IMG/VR virus record: IMGVR_UViG_3300031612_000028
Coordinates: 1-35,857 of that record
DNA from: a virus
Length of the DNA stretch: 35,857 nucleotides
Strand: one strand, 5' to 3'
The notes under the pieces were generated by a model. That model worked only from the letters and a program-made list of their open reading frames with translations, was not told where the DNA came from and did no database searches. Position numbers and translations under genes: made by a program. Below, piece after piece: positions 25,018-33,056 of this stretch. Numbering within the stretch: the first letter of the stretch is position 1; every line of letters begins with the position of its first letter.

Positions 25018-25551
25018 TTAATTGGGTAGAGGTTCAGCATTAGTTATCTGAGTGTTTATATTACCTGTACCTGTTTCATTAATGGCGTCTACGCCTGTGG
25101 CTGCGACGCCAGCTGTGGAAATATTAATAGCCCATGCATCTAGAATAGTCTTAAGATACTTCTGATCAGCATTCCATTTAAAGCCTTTAGCCTGCTCAAT
25201 AGATAAGGCAGCCTGGGCTCCCATGACACTCGTAGCAGTAGGTACTGCTTTAGTAGACTTATCAGTTTGAGCAAATTCAGTGATTTCTTTCTGGAATAAC
25301 AATGAGCTTTCAGCATTAGCTTTTTCTTGACCTAATGTATACCCAACAGCTGCCGTCATAACGGACTGAATAGCCCCTAAATACACAGTTCCATACGCTG
25401 AGCCGGTAATGCGCCCTAGATCAAACTGTGCATTCAGATGCGCAGTAACAGTCTCCATAATATCATCAAATATTCCAGTACCTGTTACTACATAATTAGG
25501 TGAAGAAGAAGTAGCGATATTAGCGGTTAGATTAGCAACGGTAAGTGTCAT
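25018..25551 (-). CDS. Putative virion-associated protein, 177 aa
   Basis: An Ala/Thr-rich, likely helical protein with a Thr/Asn-rich beginning, a central region containing VTAHLNAQFDLGRITGSAYG, and a disordered tail (ETGTGNINTQITNAEPLPN). The middle has the look of small phage structural proteins that form long helices, but I do not recognise the family. The ATG overlaps the stop of the 217-aa gene as ATGA. It lies between the capsid genes and the 924-aa virion protein, which suggests a head-tail or internal structural role. No signal sequence or catalytic motif was seen. Confidence 0.6.
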   Translation of the reverse strand: MTLTVANLTANIATSSSPNYVVTGTGIFDDIMETVTAHLNAQFDLGRITGSAYGTVYLGAIQSVMTAAVGYTLGQEKANAESSLLFQKEITEFAQTDKSTKAVPTATSVMGAQAALSIEQAKGFKWNADQKYLKTILDAWAINISTAGVAATGVDAINETGTGNINTQITNAEPLPN

Positions 25552-26201
25552 ACCTGCATTCCTCCTTTAGCTTGCTGTGATGCTGCAAGGGCATCCATCT
25601 CACCTTGAGTGAGAGGATCTAAAACCTGTACATTAAACTTCTTAGCTATATAAGCCTGCATGCTCTTATTACCATCTGGCATTGTCACCTGACGAAACTT
25701 TTGCATTTCAGCAGCTTCCATCTGATCATAAATAATCTTAGGAACATGCCACCCTTCTTGATTATTAAAGGGTACATACTTCTTAATCATACGACCGTTA
25801 TTAACTGCTGAGCTACCTACAGTAAAAATCAACCCTTGATGTTGACTCATGAGTGGATCATTAGCAGTAACTATTACACGAACAAGCTTCATAGCGCGTT
25901 GTTCTTTAGTTTCCGTTGTAGCTTTACGCATAGCGGCTACTGCAGCTTCTGTAGGACCTGTATTTTTAACTACTGGAGTTGCAGGTGCTTTAGGTGCAGC
26001 AGGCTCTGGAGCTGTATAAGTACCAGCTCGTACTTTTACAAGAGTATCCGCTAGCTTGCCTGAGCCTGTTTTATGATGCAGGGTAACTCCATTGTCTTGA
26101 AGTTCCTGACGAATTTGGGTATCGCTTAGTTTTGCGATGGGAGTTTCAGTGGGCGTATCCATGATCTGTTTAGATTCGCCCTTATCAAAATTCATTACCA
26201 T
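25548..26201 (-). CDS. Putative virion/capsid-associated protein, 217 aa
   Basis: Soluble protein with an N-terminal segment resembling short SAP- or HeH-like helix-extended motifs (SDTQIRQELQDNGVTLHHK, then GKLADTLVKVRAG), a Pro/Ala linker (about 66-80), and a beta-rich C-terminal domain (LVRVIVTANDP to LDPLTQ). A conserved gene follows the major capsid gene in N4-like phages, and this one occupies that place. Possible roles are DNA- or capsid-binding factor or head decoration. AAGGAG lies 6 to 7 bases before the first ATG at 26201; a second in-frame ATG two codons later is less well placed. Function not established. Confidence 0.6.
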   Translation of the reverse strand: MVMNFDKGESKQIMDTPTETPIAKLSDTQIRQELQDNGVTLHHKTGSGKLADTLVKVRAGTYTAPEPAAPKAPATPVVKNTGPTEAAVAAMRKATTETKEQRAMKLVRVIVTANDPLMSQHQGLIFTVGSSAVNNGRMIKKYVPFNNQEGWHVPKIIYDQMEAAEMQKFRQVTMPDGNKSMQAYIAKKFNVQVLDPLTQGEMDALAASQQAKGGMQV

Positions 26202-26226
26202 TTAATTCTCCTTGTGTTCTCTTATG

Positions 26227-26264
26227 AAAAGGTATCCCCGAGAGCTCTAGAAGCTCCCAGGGAT
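26227..26264 (-). terminator. Terminator/attenuator-like hairpin after the major capsid gene
   Basis: On the minus strand a long interrupted stem pairs 26264-26260 with 26238-26234 (ATCCC/GGGAT) and, inside it, 26256-26252 with 26246-26242 (GAGCT/AGCTC, 5-base loop). A TTTT run follows (26230-26227). It sits 14 bases after the capsid stop codon. Such an element would lower transcription of the downstream structural genes relative to capsid, or stabilise the capsid mRNA end. The interior mismatches make full termination uncertain. Confidence 0.55.
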
Positions 26265-26277
26265 TGAAGGTATTAGC

Positions 26278-27570
26278 TTATACGGCTGCGAGAGCAGTCC
26301 AGATAATACCAAGCCGTTCTGGGCGCAATGCCAAGAAACCATAATACCATTTGATGGAGTAGAATCCTACCTCACCATATGGATCCGTAAGGTCTGCAGT
26401 TTCTTTGCCAGGCCCTTTATGATTAACCGTAAACTTAACGCTCTTACCATCAGTTTGAAAACCGATAGTCGTAAAGGCACCATCACCAACAACCAACATT
26501 GGGTAGATGTCTGCGCCATTATCACCAGTACCTGCAGTATCAGCACTAGCAGCACCGCCATTTTCGTCATATTGCATTTCTGGAACTACAACAATACGAA
26601 ATTGGTCAATAGATCCAATCTCACCATTCATAACATTACCAGCATCAGCATACTTTTCAACAGAGTTGAAAGCAGGCAAGCTATGTAAGTCCGTCATGGC
26701 TTTAAGAATTGGAATCAGCTCAGAGCCAACATACATGACACGACCACCATTAATGGTTTTCGTATCAATCATACGTGAACCGGAAATGATCTTAGTTTGC
26801 TTAGGAGTCTTGTTATTATCCAAAGCAATAGAAAGATTCATTAGATCGGTATAGGTAACTTTTTCATCAACTGTCAACTTAGTAGTTCCGCCCATGTAAT
26901 AAGCAGTACCATTAGCAGTTGCATTGGTAATCAGATCAGATTGAAGCTCAGCTTCTGTGATCTCATTAGCACCAACCAAAGCTTCCTCAGTAATATGAGA
27001 CAGCAATTCAGCATCTGAATCGAAATCCAAAGATTCCTGAGTATACTCAGTGAAGAAACCACGTTTAGACAGATCAGCTTGGATCTGAGTACGCGTAAAA
27101 CCAACTCGGTTAACTCGACCACCATTCTCAGTCAAAGCTGGAATCTTAGAAGTAATCGTACCTGTATCTTTACTAGAACCGTAAAGATTACCACCATTCA
27201 GTCCGACTTCTCCACCAACACCGGCACCAGTAGCAGCAGCGGCTCGGTTAGCATAAGCACTGCCCTGAAGGACACCAGATGCATTCCAACCAGAATATGT
27301 ACCATTTGTGAGAACTGTACCAGCAGCATCTAAGCCCTGATCAGATACGTTGAGTACATCCAACATAGGAACATAAACGTCTTGTTTAATACGTTTACCC
27401 ATATTCTTAGGCATTGCACGTACATCAGCCAAAGGCATGAAATACTGTTTATCCCGTACAGCAATAAGAGCTTTCTTAAAATAATAATCGGTACGTGCTT
27501 GTGCACCGATGTCCGATGCAGTTCCACTTGCGGAACTTAAAGGACCATTGTAAGTGTTTGGATTTGCCAT
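26278..27570 (-). CDS. Major capsid protein, N4 gp56 family
   Basis: Forms the icosahedral head shell. The 430-aa length fits N4 gp56 (about 400 aa), and the sequence has the traits of that family: an N-terminal helix with DYYFKKALIAVRDKQYF, the PLADVRAMPKNMGKRIKQDVY segment early on, a Gly/Ala/Thr-rich insertion at about 75-130, and later conserved-looking stretches such as RVGFTRTQIQADLSKRGFF and the AYYMGGTTKL loop. It lies between the scaffold-like gene (upstream) and small structural genes (downstream). GGAAA precedes the ATG by about 10 bases. A hairpin after the stop fits a highly expressed gene. There is no sign of a cleaved propeptide. Confidence 0.85.
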   Translation of the reverse strand: MANPNTYNGPLSSASGTASDIGAQARTDYYFKKALIAVRDKQYFMPLADVRAMPKNMGKRIKQDVYVPMLDVLNVSDQGLDAAGTVLTNGTYSGWNASGVLQGSAYANRAAAATGAGVGGEVGLNGGNLYGSSKDTGTITSKIPALTENGGRVNRVGFTRTQIQADLSKRGFFTEYTQESLDFDSDAELLSHITEEALVGANEITEAELQSDLITNATANGTAYYMGGTTKLTVDEKVTYTDLMNLSIALDNNKTPKQTKIISGSRMIDTKTINGGRVMYVGSELIPILKAMTDLHSLPAFNSVEKYADAGNVMNGEIGSIDQFRIVVVPEMQYDENGGAASADTAGTGDNGADIYPMLVVGDGAFTTIGFQTDGKSVKFTVNHKGPGKETADLTDPYGEVGFYSIKWYYGFLALRPERLGIIWTALAAV

Positions 27571-27609
27571 GATTTTATTTCCAATCTAAAAGGTAATTTA
27601 TATTACCGG

Positions 27610-28785
27610 TTAAGCATGCCTCTTCATAAATTCTTCATCTGAGAGACCTAAAAAATCCTTCTCAGCTGGAGCCTTCTTCGTAGTAGTCTGCTTGACCGGC
27701 GCCACTGCTTTGCGCTTCTTATCACGCTCGGCATTGGCTTGTGATTTATCAGTCTCGCTCGATACTTTGGATGTCCCCTGAGGACTACTACCTGTTTCAG
27801 TCCGTAGTAAACCCTGATCATACATGTATTCAGCCACTTGCTTATACGCTTCCACATCAGATACACCCTTTAAGTTACCTAAGGTTTTCTCTTGCTGCAT
27901 TAACGTATTAACCTTATCAAATACGCCATTAGACATATGGGTATTAATAATACCAATAATATCTGGGTTATCTGAAATGGCAGTTTTACTGGGATCATCC
28001 CACTGTTTAGTTAAAACATCAATTGTCTTACTAAATGTTTCAGTGTCTTTGATCTCATCAAGTACACGATCTAGGTTATACTCCTTATCCGTTACAGAAT
28101 AATCTGTAGGCTTGTAATCAACATTAGAATCCGTATCAATATCTAAAGGATCTATTCCACTTTCTTTAATAAGCTTAGCGACTGCCTTAGGATCCTTTTT
28201 AGATATATCAATAAGGTTAGATAACTTGGCTTCATCAAGAAGACCATTGTTTTCTAACATCTTAATCATCTTTAGATTAGGCTTCATTTGAGCCATCTTC
28301 TTCTGATAATTAGCGCCCATTTGCATGAGCTTGATCATATCATTTGGGTCCTTAACCTGCATATCAACGCCATTGGCTTTGAAAGGTTCAGATACCTTTT
28401 TATACGCACTTTCGTAATCAAACTCTTTTGTATCCTGGGTATCCCCTTTCGTGTCAGTCGAGTCTTTCTTACTAGTATCAAGAGATTCTGTTGCATCACT
28501 ATCATCAGAAGGTTCATGCTCCGTCTGGGTATCCCCATCAGGTTGGCTTACTTCTTCTTCGTTAGAGGTAGCGTCAGTTTGCTCCTGTGCTTTACTATTC
28601 CCTTCAGCTTCCGCTTCAGGGTCTATATCATCAGCAGTTTCGTCCGCTGGATCAATTTCTGGGTTGGCTACGTCTTCCGTATCTGTACTAGAATCATCAG
28701 ATAAGAATTTAGCAGGATCTTGTTCTAGGAATTCAGCGTCAGATAACCCTAGAGCAGTATCTTGTTCTGTTACTTCAACTGTCAT
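27610..28785 (-). CDS. Putative scaffolding protein, 391 aa
   Basis: Located directly upstream of the major capsid gene, where N4-like phages encode gp57. The first ~125 residues are extremely acidic and Ser/Thr/Asp/Glu-rich and probably disordered. The middle is helical with Lys/Asp/Met-rich segments (MIKLMQMGANYQKKMAQMK). The C-terminus is Lys-rich and basic (KKRKAVAPVKQTTTKKAP), then ends with DFLGLSDEEFMKRHA. Acidic body plus basic C-terminal capsid-binding tail is the standard build of scaffolding proteins. A near match of the ending to residues 12-21 (LGLSDAEFLEQ) gives a short terminal repeat motif. The start overlaps the previous stop (TAATG). Scaffold function is inferred. Confidence 0.7.
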   Translation of the reverse strand: MTVEVTEQDTALGLSDAEFLEQDPAKFLSDDSSTDTEDVANPEIDPADETADDIDPEAEAEGNSKAQEQTDATSNEEEVSQPDGDTQTEHEPSDDSDATESLDTSKKDSTDTKGDTQDTKEFDYESAYKKVSEPFKANGVDMQVKDPNDMIKLMQMGANYQKKMAQMKPNLKMIKMLENNGLLDEAKLSNLIDISKKDPKAVAKLIKESGIDPLDIDTDSNVDYKPTDYSVTDKEYNLDRVLDEIKDTETFSKTIDVLTKQWDDPSKTAISDNPDIIGIINTHMSNGVFDKVNTLMQQEKTLGNLKGVSDVEAYKQVAEYMYDQGLLRTETGSSPQGTSKVSSETDKSQANAERDKKRKAVAPVKQTTTKKAPAEKDFLGLSDEEFMKRHA

Positions 28786-29114
28786 TAGACCACCTCTAGA
28801 GCTAGGATTTCTGCGCGGGTTTCTTCACACTCTTCTATTTGCTTATCCATAGCCGAACCCCGTCGCATAACCATATCAATAAAATTAGCTAATCCACCGA
28901 TTCCTAACATCATACCATCAATGTTTCTCATTTGTGCTTCATCTAAGTTAGAACTTTTAGCCATACATAATCTAGCTGCTTCTACTTTAAAGTAACCTTC
29001 CTCAATGACATCTTTATAAGGTTGGCTATTAATTAGCATAGCGCAGTTATCTCGTATAGCTCTTAACTTATTAGCTTCTTCAATCTCTATCTCAACTGTT
29101 TCTAGATCTGTCAT
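28785..29114 (-). CDS. Hypothetical protein between portal and scaffold genes, 109 aa
   Basis: Helical, Glu-rich small protein, with a probable coiled coil in the N-terminal part (LETVEIEIEEANKLRAIRD) and a hydrophobic centre containing MLGIGGLANFIDMVM. N4-like genomes have a small gene (gp58 position) between portal and scaffold. It ends in an overlap with the scaffold start (TAATG). AAGGCAGGA precedes the ATG. It may be a small head-assembly factor. I do not recognise a domain. Confidence 0.65.
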   Translation of the reverse strand: MTDLETVEIEIEEANKLRAIRDNCAMLINSQPYKDVIEEGYFKVEAARLCMAKSSNLDEAQMRNIDGMMLGIGGLANFIDMVMRRGSAMDKQIEECEETRAEILALEVV

Positions 29115-29154
29115 ATTCCTGCCTTATGGTTAGATTTACTCATTAATAAACTCC

Positions 29155-31239
29155 TTACTGTTTATTTAACGCATCAAATGCTTTATTGTCAAGATTTGAT
29201 AGCCTATCATGCTCTTTACCTTCCATGTTCTGTTCATGTTTCTGATCTGCTGCATCCTGCTCTCGAGCGTTAGAAACCCCTGATTCTTTCTCAAGAAAAT
29301 CAAGATCACTAATATCAGACCCACTATTAAGCCCTCTTGCTTTAGCTTGTTCTGTTTGTGTTTTAGCAGTTTTGAGTCCGATGTCCACTTCATTCTCAGC
29401 GCCTTTAGCATTCTCGTTACGGATTTTAGCTTTCATCATTTCCATTTCAAGTTGATGCATTGCCTCAGCCATTGGATCAGGTTGAGGTTGATACTCTTCA
29501 ATACGCTTAGCTAGATCAGGCATCTTACGCAATTTAGCTATATCAGACAAAACCATATAACTCATTTCCGGCGGCATTGTATTACCCATAGTTTGTAACA
29601 TAAATGCCAGCTCGCTAGCTTTTTGTTCATCAGCCTCAGCTGTTGAGATATTAAGCTTGATATCATATTGTCCTCCTAGATCATTACGATCAATAGAGAT
29701 AAATTCTTCATTAGTAACACGAATGATTTCTTCATCTTCTAAGAACTCTGCATTCATAGAAATGATTTTACGTCCTATTTGAGTTAATCCATTAGAAAAC
29801 CTACGCAGGATACCCAATTCACGCTTAGAAGTAGCATCTAATGCCGATCTAATCCCAGTAGCCGTAGCTCCTAAAGCTTGACCAGAGATGCCATTAGTAA
29901 ATGCTTTAACACCTGTAAGAGCTTCTGCATCATTATTCTGCATCTGCAGTACTTCAATAGCTGAACGTGGAATCTCAGGATATACTTCCATATGAAATGC
30001 TTGCTTTGGATCTACGTTAGCATTAAACTTATAATCTTCCCCGCGTTCATACTTACGAGCATTCGTTACATCAAGAGCATCTTTACGAATACCTTGCTGA
30101 CCGTTAGCACTACGACCAATTACATCAATGATGCCTCTGGTAACAGCGCCTACGATCTTCTGGTTATCTTCAATAAGAGCTGCATCTGGCTCTCCATATA
30201 AATTCTTACGACGAGGCAAATACTGAACTAATACAAATGGCAATTTCTTGTCTGGGTAAGGATTCTCTTCCATCCTAATAAATGTACTTCCTATCCAAGT
30301 AGCTACAAAGGGCTTAAGTTCTTCCGTTCCATCAATGTCCCAGAATCCCCAATACTCTCGAGCAATAACTTTCTTACGAGCTTTATCTTTAAACGTAAAG
30401 TTACTATCATCTGTATTGATCTTATGATCAGGTTCAGACAATACAGACGCACTCTCGAAGTTAATATTATCAAGATTAGTGTATCGACCATCTTTCTTAA
30501 GCTCTGATAGAGAAGTTTCAAAACTATAAATAACAAAGTTAGCCTTATCAATATCACCTTCACAAGTAGGGTCTATAACTAAATTGTTATAATCACATAC
30601 GGTTAATACAGGTTGATTCTTAACTGTGATCTTCTTTTTTACTTTCTTCTCACCAACTTTAACTTCTTCTAGAATAGGTTGTCCAGATTGTGGATCTATA
30701 GCTGGTTGTCCTGTTTGAGGGTCTGGTACCATCTGTTGTTCCATAACAGGCTGGTATACTGTACGCACGGCCTCTTCAAATTCCCAACCAACACGAACAA
30801 CTACAGTACCTTCATCTACATTCGTACGTATATAGTTATCTATAAAGCTTACTTTATCCATTCGACAGTTAAACTGATAATTTAATACCATCCCATTTTG
30901 TTGGGCGGACTTCTTATCTTCAAAAGTCTTAGGAGCTGTATTAAACAAATCATCTGTAGATAAGAAAGGTTCTGATAAAGCAGCGTATCGCCATTCAGCT
31001 TGTTTACGAGCTAACTTAGGTACTAGCTTAGAACGCCCGCGCTTTACACTAATAGTTTGTTCAGCATTAAGGACTCTTAACCACCCATCTATCTCAAGGG
31101 TATGGACTCCATGCGCTACCTGAGCAGACTCAAGGTCTTGCTTAAGATCAGCAAGACTAGGGGGATTTTCCCAATCAACTAAAGTAGAGACGTCAGTTTC
31201 AGTTTTATCTAAGTCATCCTGATCTATAAGATCGCTCAT
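29155..31239 (-). CDS. Portal protein, N4 gp59-like
   Basis: Forms the dodecameric ring through which DNA is packaged and ejected. The 694 aa fits the large portals of N4 and P22 types. Seen in sequence: an acidic N-terminus, a core with IREYWGFWDIDG-like strands, the segment PFVLVQYLPRRKNLYGEPDA near 330-350, then IEDNQKIVGAVTRGIIDVIG and a MQNNDAEALTGVKAFTNGIS stretch typical of the P22/N4 portal stem and wing. A Gln/Lys/Glu-rich C-terminal coiled barrel-like region follows. A short duplication (DPQTGQPAIDPQSGQP, residues 173-188) lies in an early loop. The start has only GTGAG within the preceding gene's end, so translation may be coupled. The portal assignment rests on length, context and these segments. 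Confidence 0.82.
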   Translation of the reverse strand: MSDLIDQDDLDKTETDVSTLVDWENPPSLADLKQDLESAQVAHGVHTLEIDGWLRVLNAEQTISVKRGRSKLVPKLARKQAEWRYAALSEPFLSTDDLFNTAPKTFEDKKSAQQNGMVLNYQFNCRMDKVSFIDNYIRTNVDEGTVVVRVGWEFEEAVRTVYQPVMEQQMVPDPQTGQPAIDPQSGQPILEEVKVGEKKVKKKITVKNQPVLTVCDYNNLVIDPTCEGDIDKANFVIYSFETSLSELKKDGRYTNLDNINFESASVLSEPDHKINTDDSNFTFKDKARKKVIAREYWGFWDIDGTEELKPFVATWIGSTFIRMEENPYPDKKLPFVLVQYLPRRKNLYGEPDAALIEDNQKIVGAVTRGIIDVIGRSANGQQGIRKDALDVTNARKYERGEDYKFNANVDPKQAFHMEVYPEIPRSAIEVLQMQNNDAEALTGVKAFTNGISGQALGATATGIRSALDATSKRELGILRRFSNGLTQIGRKIISMNAEFLEDEEIIRVTNEEFISIDRNDLGGQYDIKLNISTAEADEQKASELAFMLQTMGNTMPPEMSYMVLSDIAKLRKMPDLAKRIEEYQPQPDPMAEAMHQLEMEMMKAKIRNENAKGAENEVDIGLKTAKTQTEQAKARGLNSGSDISDLDFLEKESGVSNAREQDAADQKHEQNMEGKEHDRLSNLDNKAFDALNKQ

Positions 31240-31245
31240 ATATTA

Positions 31246-31596
31246 TCACTCACTTTTAATGGGGACCTTTCTTTCCACATGTTTATCATAGTCACTGTAT
31301 TTCTGTTTAAGATAATTATCAACTTTATATATCTTAAGCCCATCTATTGTATCATAGTAATCTAGATAATTAGTAAACATAGAATTCTCAGCTCCTACTA
31401 GAATAGAGCAATAGATATCATCTGCTTGTACTACTTCGGATACAAAGTACTTCCATATCTTAGCAAAGTTCATTTTATCTATCAAATCGGGGCCTATAAG
31501 AGTTCCAGCTATCATGTAACCTTTCATCTTCTTTGTATGCCTATAGAATAAAGCAGCTTGCCCTTCTTGTATTAAACTAACATGTGCAAATACCAT
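31246..31596 (-). CDS. Hypothetical protein, 116 aa, coupled to the ketoacyl synthase
   Basis: Unrecognised compact alpha/beta protein. It begins with a hydrophobic strand-rich segment, has IAGTLIGPDLIDKMNF and ILVGAENSMF in the middle, and ends in a Lys-rich tail. There is no signal peptide. Its start overlaps the stop of the beta-ketoacyl synthase gene (TAATG, with GGAG 8 bases upstream), and the portal gene begins 6 bases after its stop. Co-translation with the synthase suggests a shared pathway, perhaps as an acyl-transferring or acyl-accepting partner, but equally it could be a head-assembly protein that happens to follow. Nothing in its sequence decides this. Confidence 0.65.
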   Translation of the reverse strand: MVFAHVSLIQEGQAALFYRHTKKMKGYMIAGTLIGPDLIDKMNFAKIWKYFVSEVVQADDIYCSILVGAENSMFTNYLDYYDTIDGLKIYKVDNYLKQKYSDYDKHVERKVPIKSE

Positions 31597-32609
31597 TAGA
31601 CTATCTCCACTACTGCAGATGAAAACACATTACCCATACCAGCGCCTAAACTAAGAAACCTACCAGATTCTTCTTGAATAGCTAAGGCTGTCTCTACAGC
31701 AGTAGAGGTACCCATGGTATGGCCAATACGTAATTTATAGTTAACTGTTCTAATATCCCCAAAGGTCTCTTTAAGTATAACTTCTTCAATCTGGTTATCT
31801 AACGAAAAGGTACTGTGGGTTTTAACAAAATCAATACCGTCTGTAAACACTCGATTAATAACATTTCTATACCCAGTGCCTTCAGGTGATATACCTAGAG
31901 GAGTGTTATGTACTTCCGCTCCAACATACATGTCTTCTATCTTAGCTAACGGCTTATGTTCATTACTCCAAGCTGAATAACCCGTCTCAAAGACTGATAT
32001 ATTACAAGCTTGTCCGCATCTAAACTTAACAATATCAGGGTTATTTTCTTCATCAACTAGTTTCGATAAGCCGTATTCCCCAAATATTGATAAGTAATCT
32101 TCTGAGGTTCCATCATCTACAGCGATAACTACTACTGTATCTAAGGCACCGGCTTTCATCATATTACGTGCAGTATACCAGGCTGAGTGGCCGCTTATAC
32201 AACTAGTCGCATCTGTAGAGATATATTCAAACTTACCAATCTTATTAGCTATAGAGCCCGCATATATCTGATTCTCGGCCATTACAGGTATTCTATATGT
32301 AGGGTATTGGTCCGACCATTTAACAGTAGTCAAATGGCCCATCCAATGGGTACCCCCTGCAGCTAATATCAGCCCTGTCTTACAGAATTCCGATTCAGTG
32401 CATTCACGTAAGAACTCAAATGTACCCTGAGTAGCTCCATGTTGACCTTTTAATACATAGTTCACTAACTCTTCACAGGCTGTTCTAATACCTTGTTTAA
32501 CTACCATACCTCCACCATTATTAACTAGATGGGCATACTGAGGGTAGGTTACATAGTCTAATAAAGTTGTAGCCTCAGAGTATACAGAGTTGGTATGGGT
32601 TAAAAGCAT
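31596..32609 (-). CDS. Beta-ketoacyl-ACP synthase-like (thiolase-fold) enzyme
   Basis: Condensing enzyme that would extend an ACP-bound acyl chain with malonyl-ACP. The 337-aa sequence keeps the active site of FabF/FabB-type synthases in order: Cys137 in TSCISGHSAW (nucleophile), His265 in KTHSTFSLDNQIE (matching the family NAHGTSTPLND motif), Lys292 and His297 in KLRIGHTMGTSTAVE. Spacings 128, 27 and 5 compare with about 140, 32 and 5 in E. coli FabF from memory. A Gly-rich LSLGAGMGNVFSS end also fits. It is shorter than FabF (about 413 aa), mostly by loss in the N-terminal half. The gene overlaps the ACP-like gene by 10 bases. A non-condensing thiolase-like relative remains possible, but the intact triad suggests activity. 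Confidence 0.82.
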   Translation of the reverse strand: MLLTHTNSVYSEATTLLDYVTYPQYAHLVNNGGGMVVKQGIRTACEELVNYVLKGQHGATQGTFEFLRECTESEFCKTGLILAAGGTHWMGHLTTVKWSDQYPTYRIPVMAENQIYAGSIANKIGKFEYISTDATSCISGHSAWYTARNMMKAGALDTVVVIAVDDGTSEDYLSIFGEYGLSKLVDEENNPDIVKFRCGQACNISVFETGYSAWSNEHKPLAKIEDMYVGAEVHNTPLGISPEGTGYRNVINRVFTDGIDFVKTHSTFSLDNQIEEVILKETFGDIRTVNYKLRIGHTMGTSTAVETALAIQEESGRFLSLGAGMGNVFSSAVVEIV

Positions 32610-32947
32610 CGTTTGCTGTATTCTACAGCCTCTTTAAAGGTATAGGTCTGAGTCGCTTCTTTCATTACAAATGCCTTCAGATCTGTACCGGTATTCTTAC
32701 CAGACATCATAAAATCATTAACTTTATCTTCTGGAATACCAAACAGTTGGGATATCCATATAAAGAAAACGACAGTACTTAAACTATCTAACTTCTCGAT
32801 AGTAATCTTCTCATCCATAGATTCAATAGGAACATACTCCTCACCCATAGGCGCATCGAGCTTGAATAGATGATTGATAATGATCAAGAACTGTTCATCC
32901 GTAAAGTCGAATGACGTAGTCTTAAAGTCAGATTCTTTGAATGTCAT
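32600..32947 (-). CDS. Acyl carrier protein-like protein
   Basis: Small (115 aa) protein with the acyl carrier architecture: helix I (EQFLIIINHLFKL, about 18-30), a loop, then LDSLSTVVFFIWISQLFGI at 53-71, where Ser55 in Asp-Ser-Leu is the expected 4'-phosphopantetheine attachment site at the start of helix II. PEDKVNDFM and TDLKAFVMKE match helices III and IV. About 15-20 extra residues occur at each end compared with AcpP (78 aa). AAGGA lies 7 bases before the ATG. It is the first gene of the minus-strand block and overlaps the synthase gene, so the pair is likely co-expressed. No phosphopantetheinyl transferase is visible, so a host enzyme would have to load it. Confidence 0.75.
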   Translation of the reverse strand: MTFKESDFKTTSFDFTDEQFLIIINHLFKLDAPMGEEYVPIESMDEKITIEKLDSLSTVVFFIWISQLFGIPEDKVNDFMMSGKNTGTDLKAFVMKEATQTYTFKEAVEYSKRCF

Positions 32948-33056
32948 AGGATTCCTTCCGTTATTAATGATCAGCAGAAAACTACAATTTCCACTATTTA
33001 ACTTATGATGCTAATATAAGTAAACTTAATAAGCAACAACAATAAAGGAACGATTT
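32948..33056. promoter_or_regulatory. Divergent intergenic region, likely promoter site for both directions
   Basis: This A+T-rich 109-base gap separates the minus-strand virion block from the plus-strand island. TATAAG at 33015-33020 (plus) and the overlapping TATATT at 33018-33013 (minus) resemble -10 boxes; on the minus strand TTGTTG lies 18 bases upstream as a poor -35. Plus-strand -35 match is weak. Late N4 promoters are known for poor -35 boxes, so this could be genuine, but the box calls themselves are weak. Ribosome sites AAGGA stand before both start codons. Confidence 0.35.

Noticed and set aside
28288-28852. Plus-strand frames of 133-138 aa over the scaffold-like gene
   Set aside because: Ser-rich or Phe/Arg-rich antisense shadows of an acidic coding sequence; no start signals.
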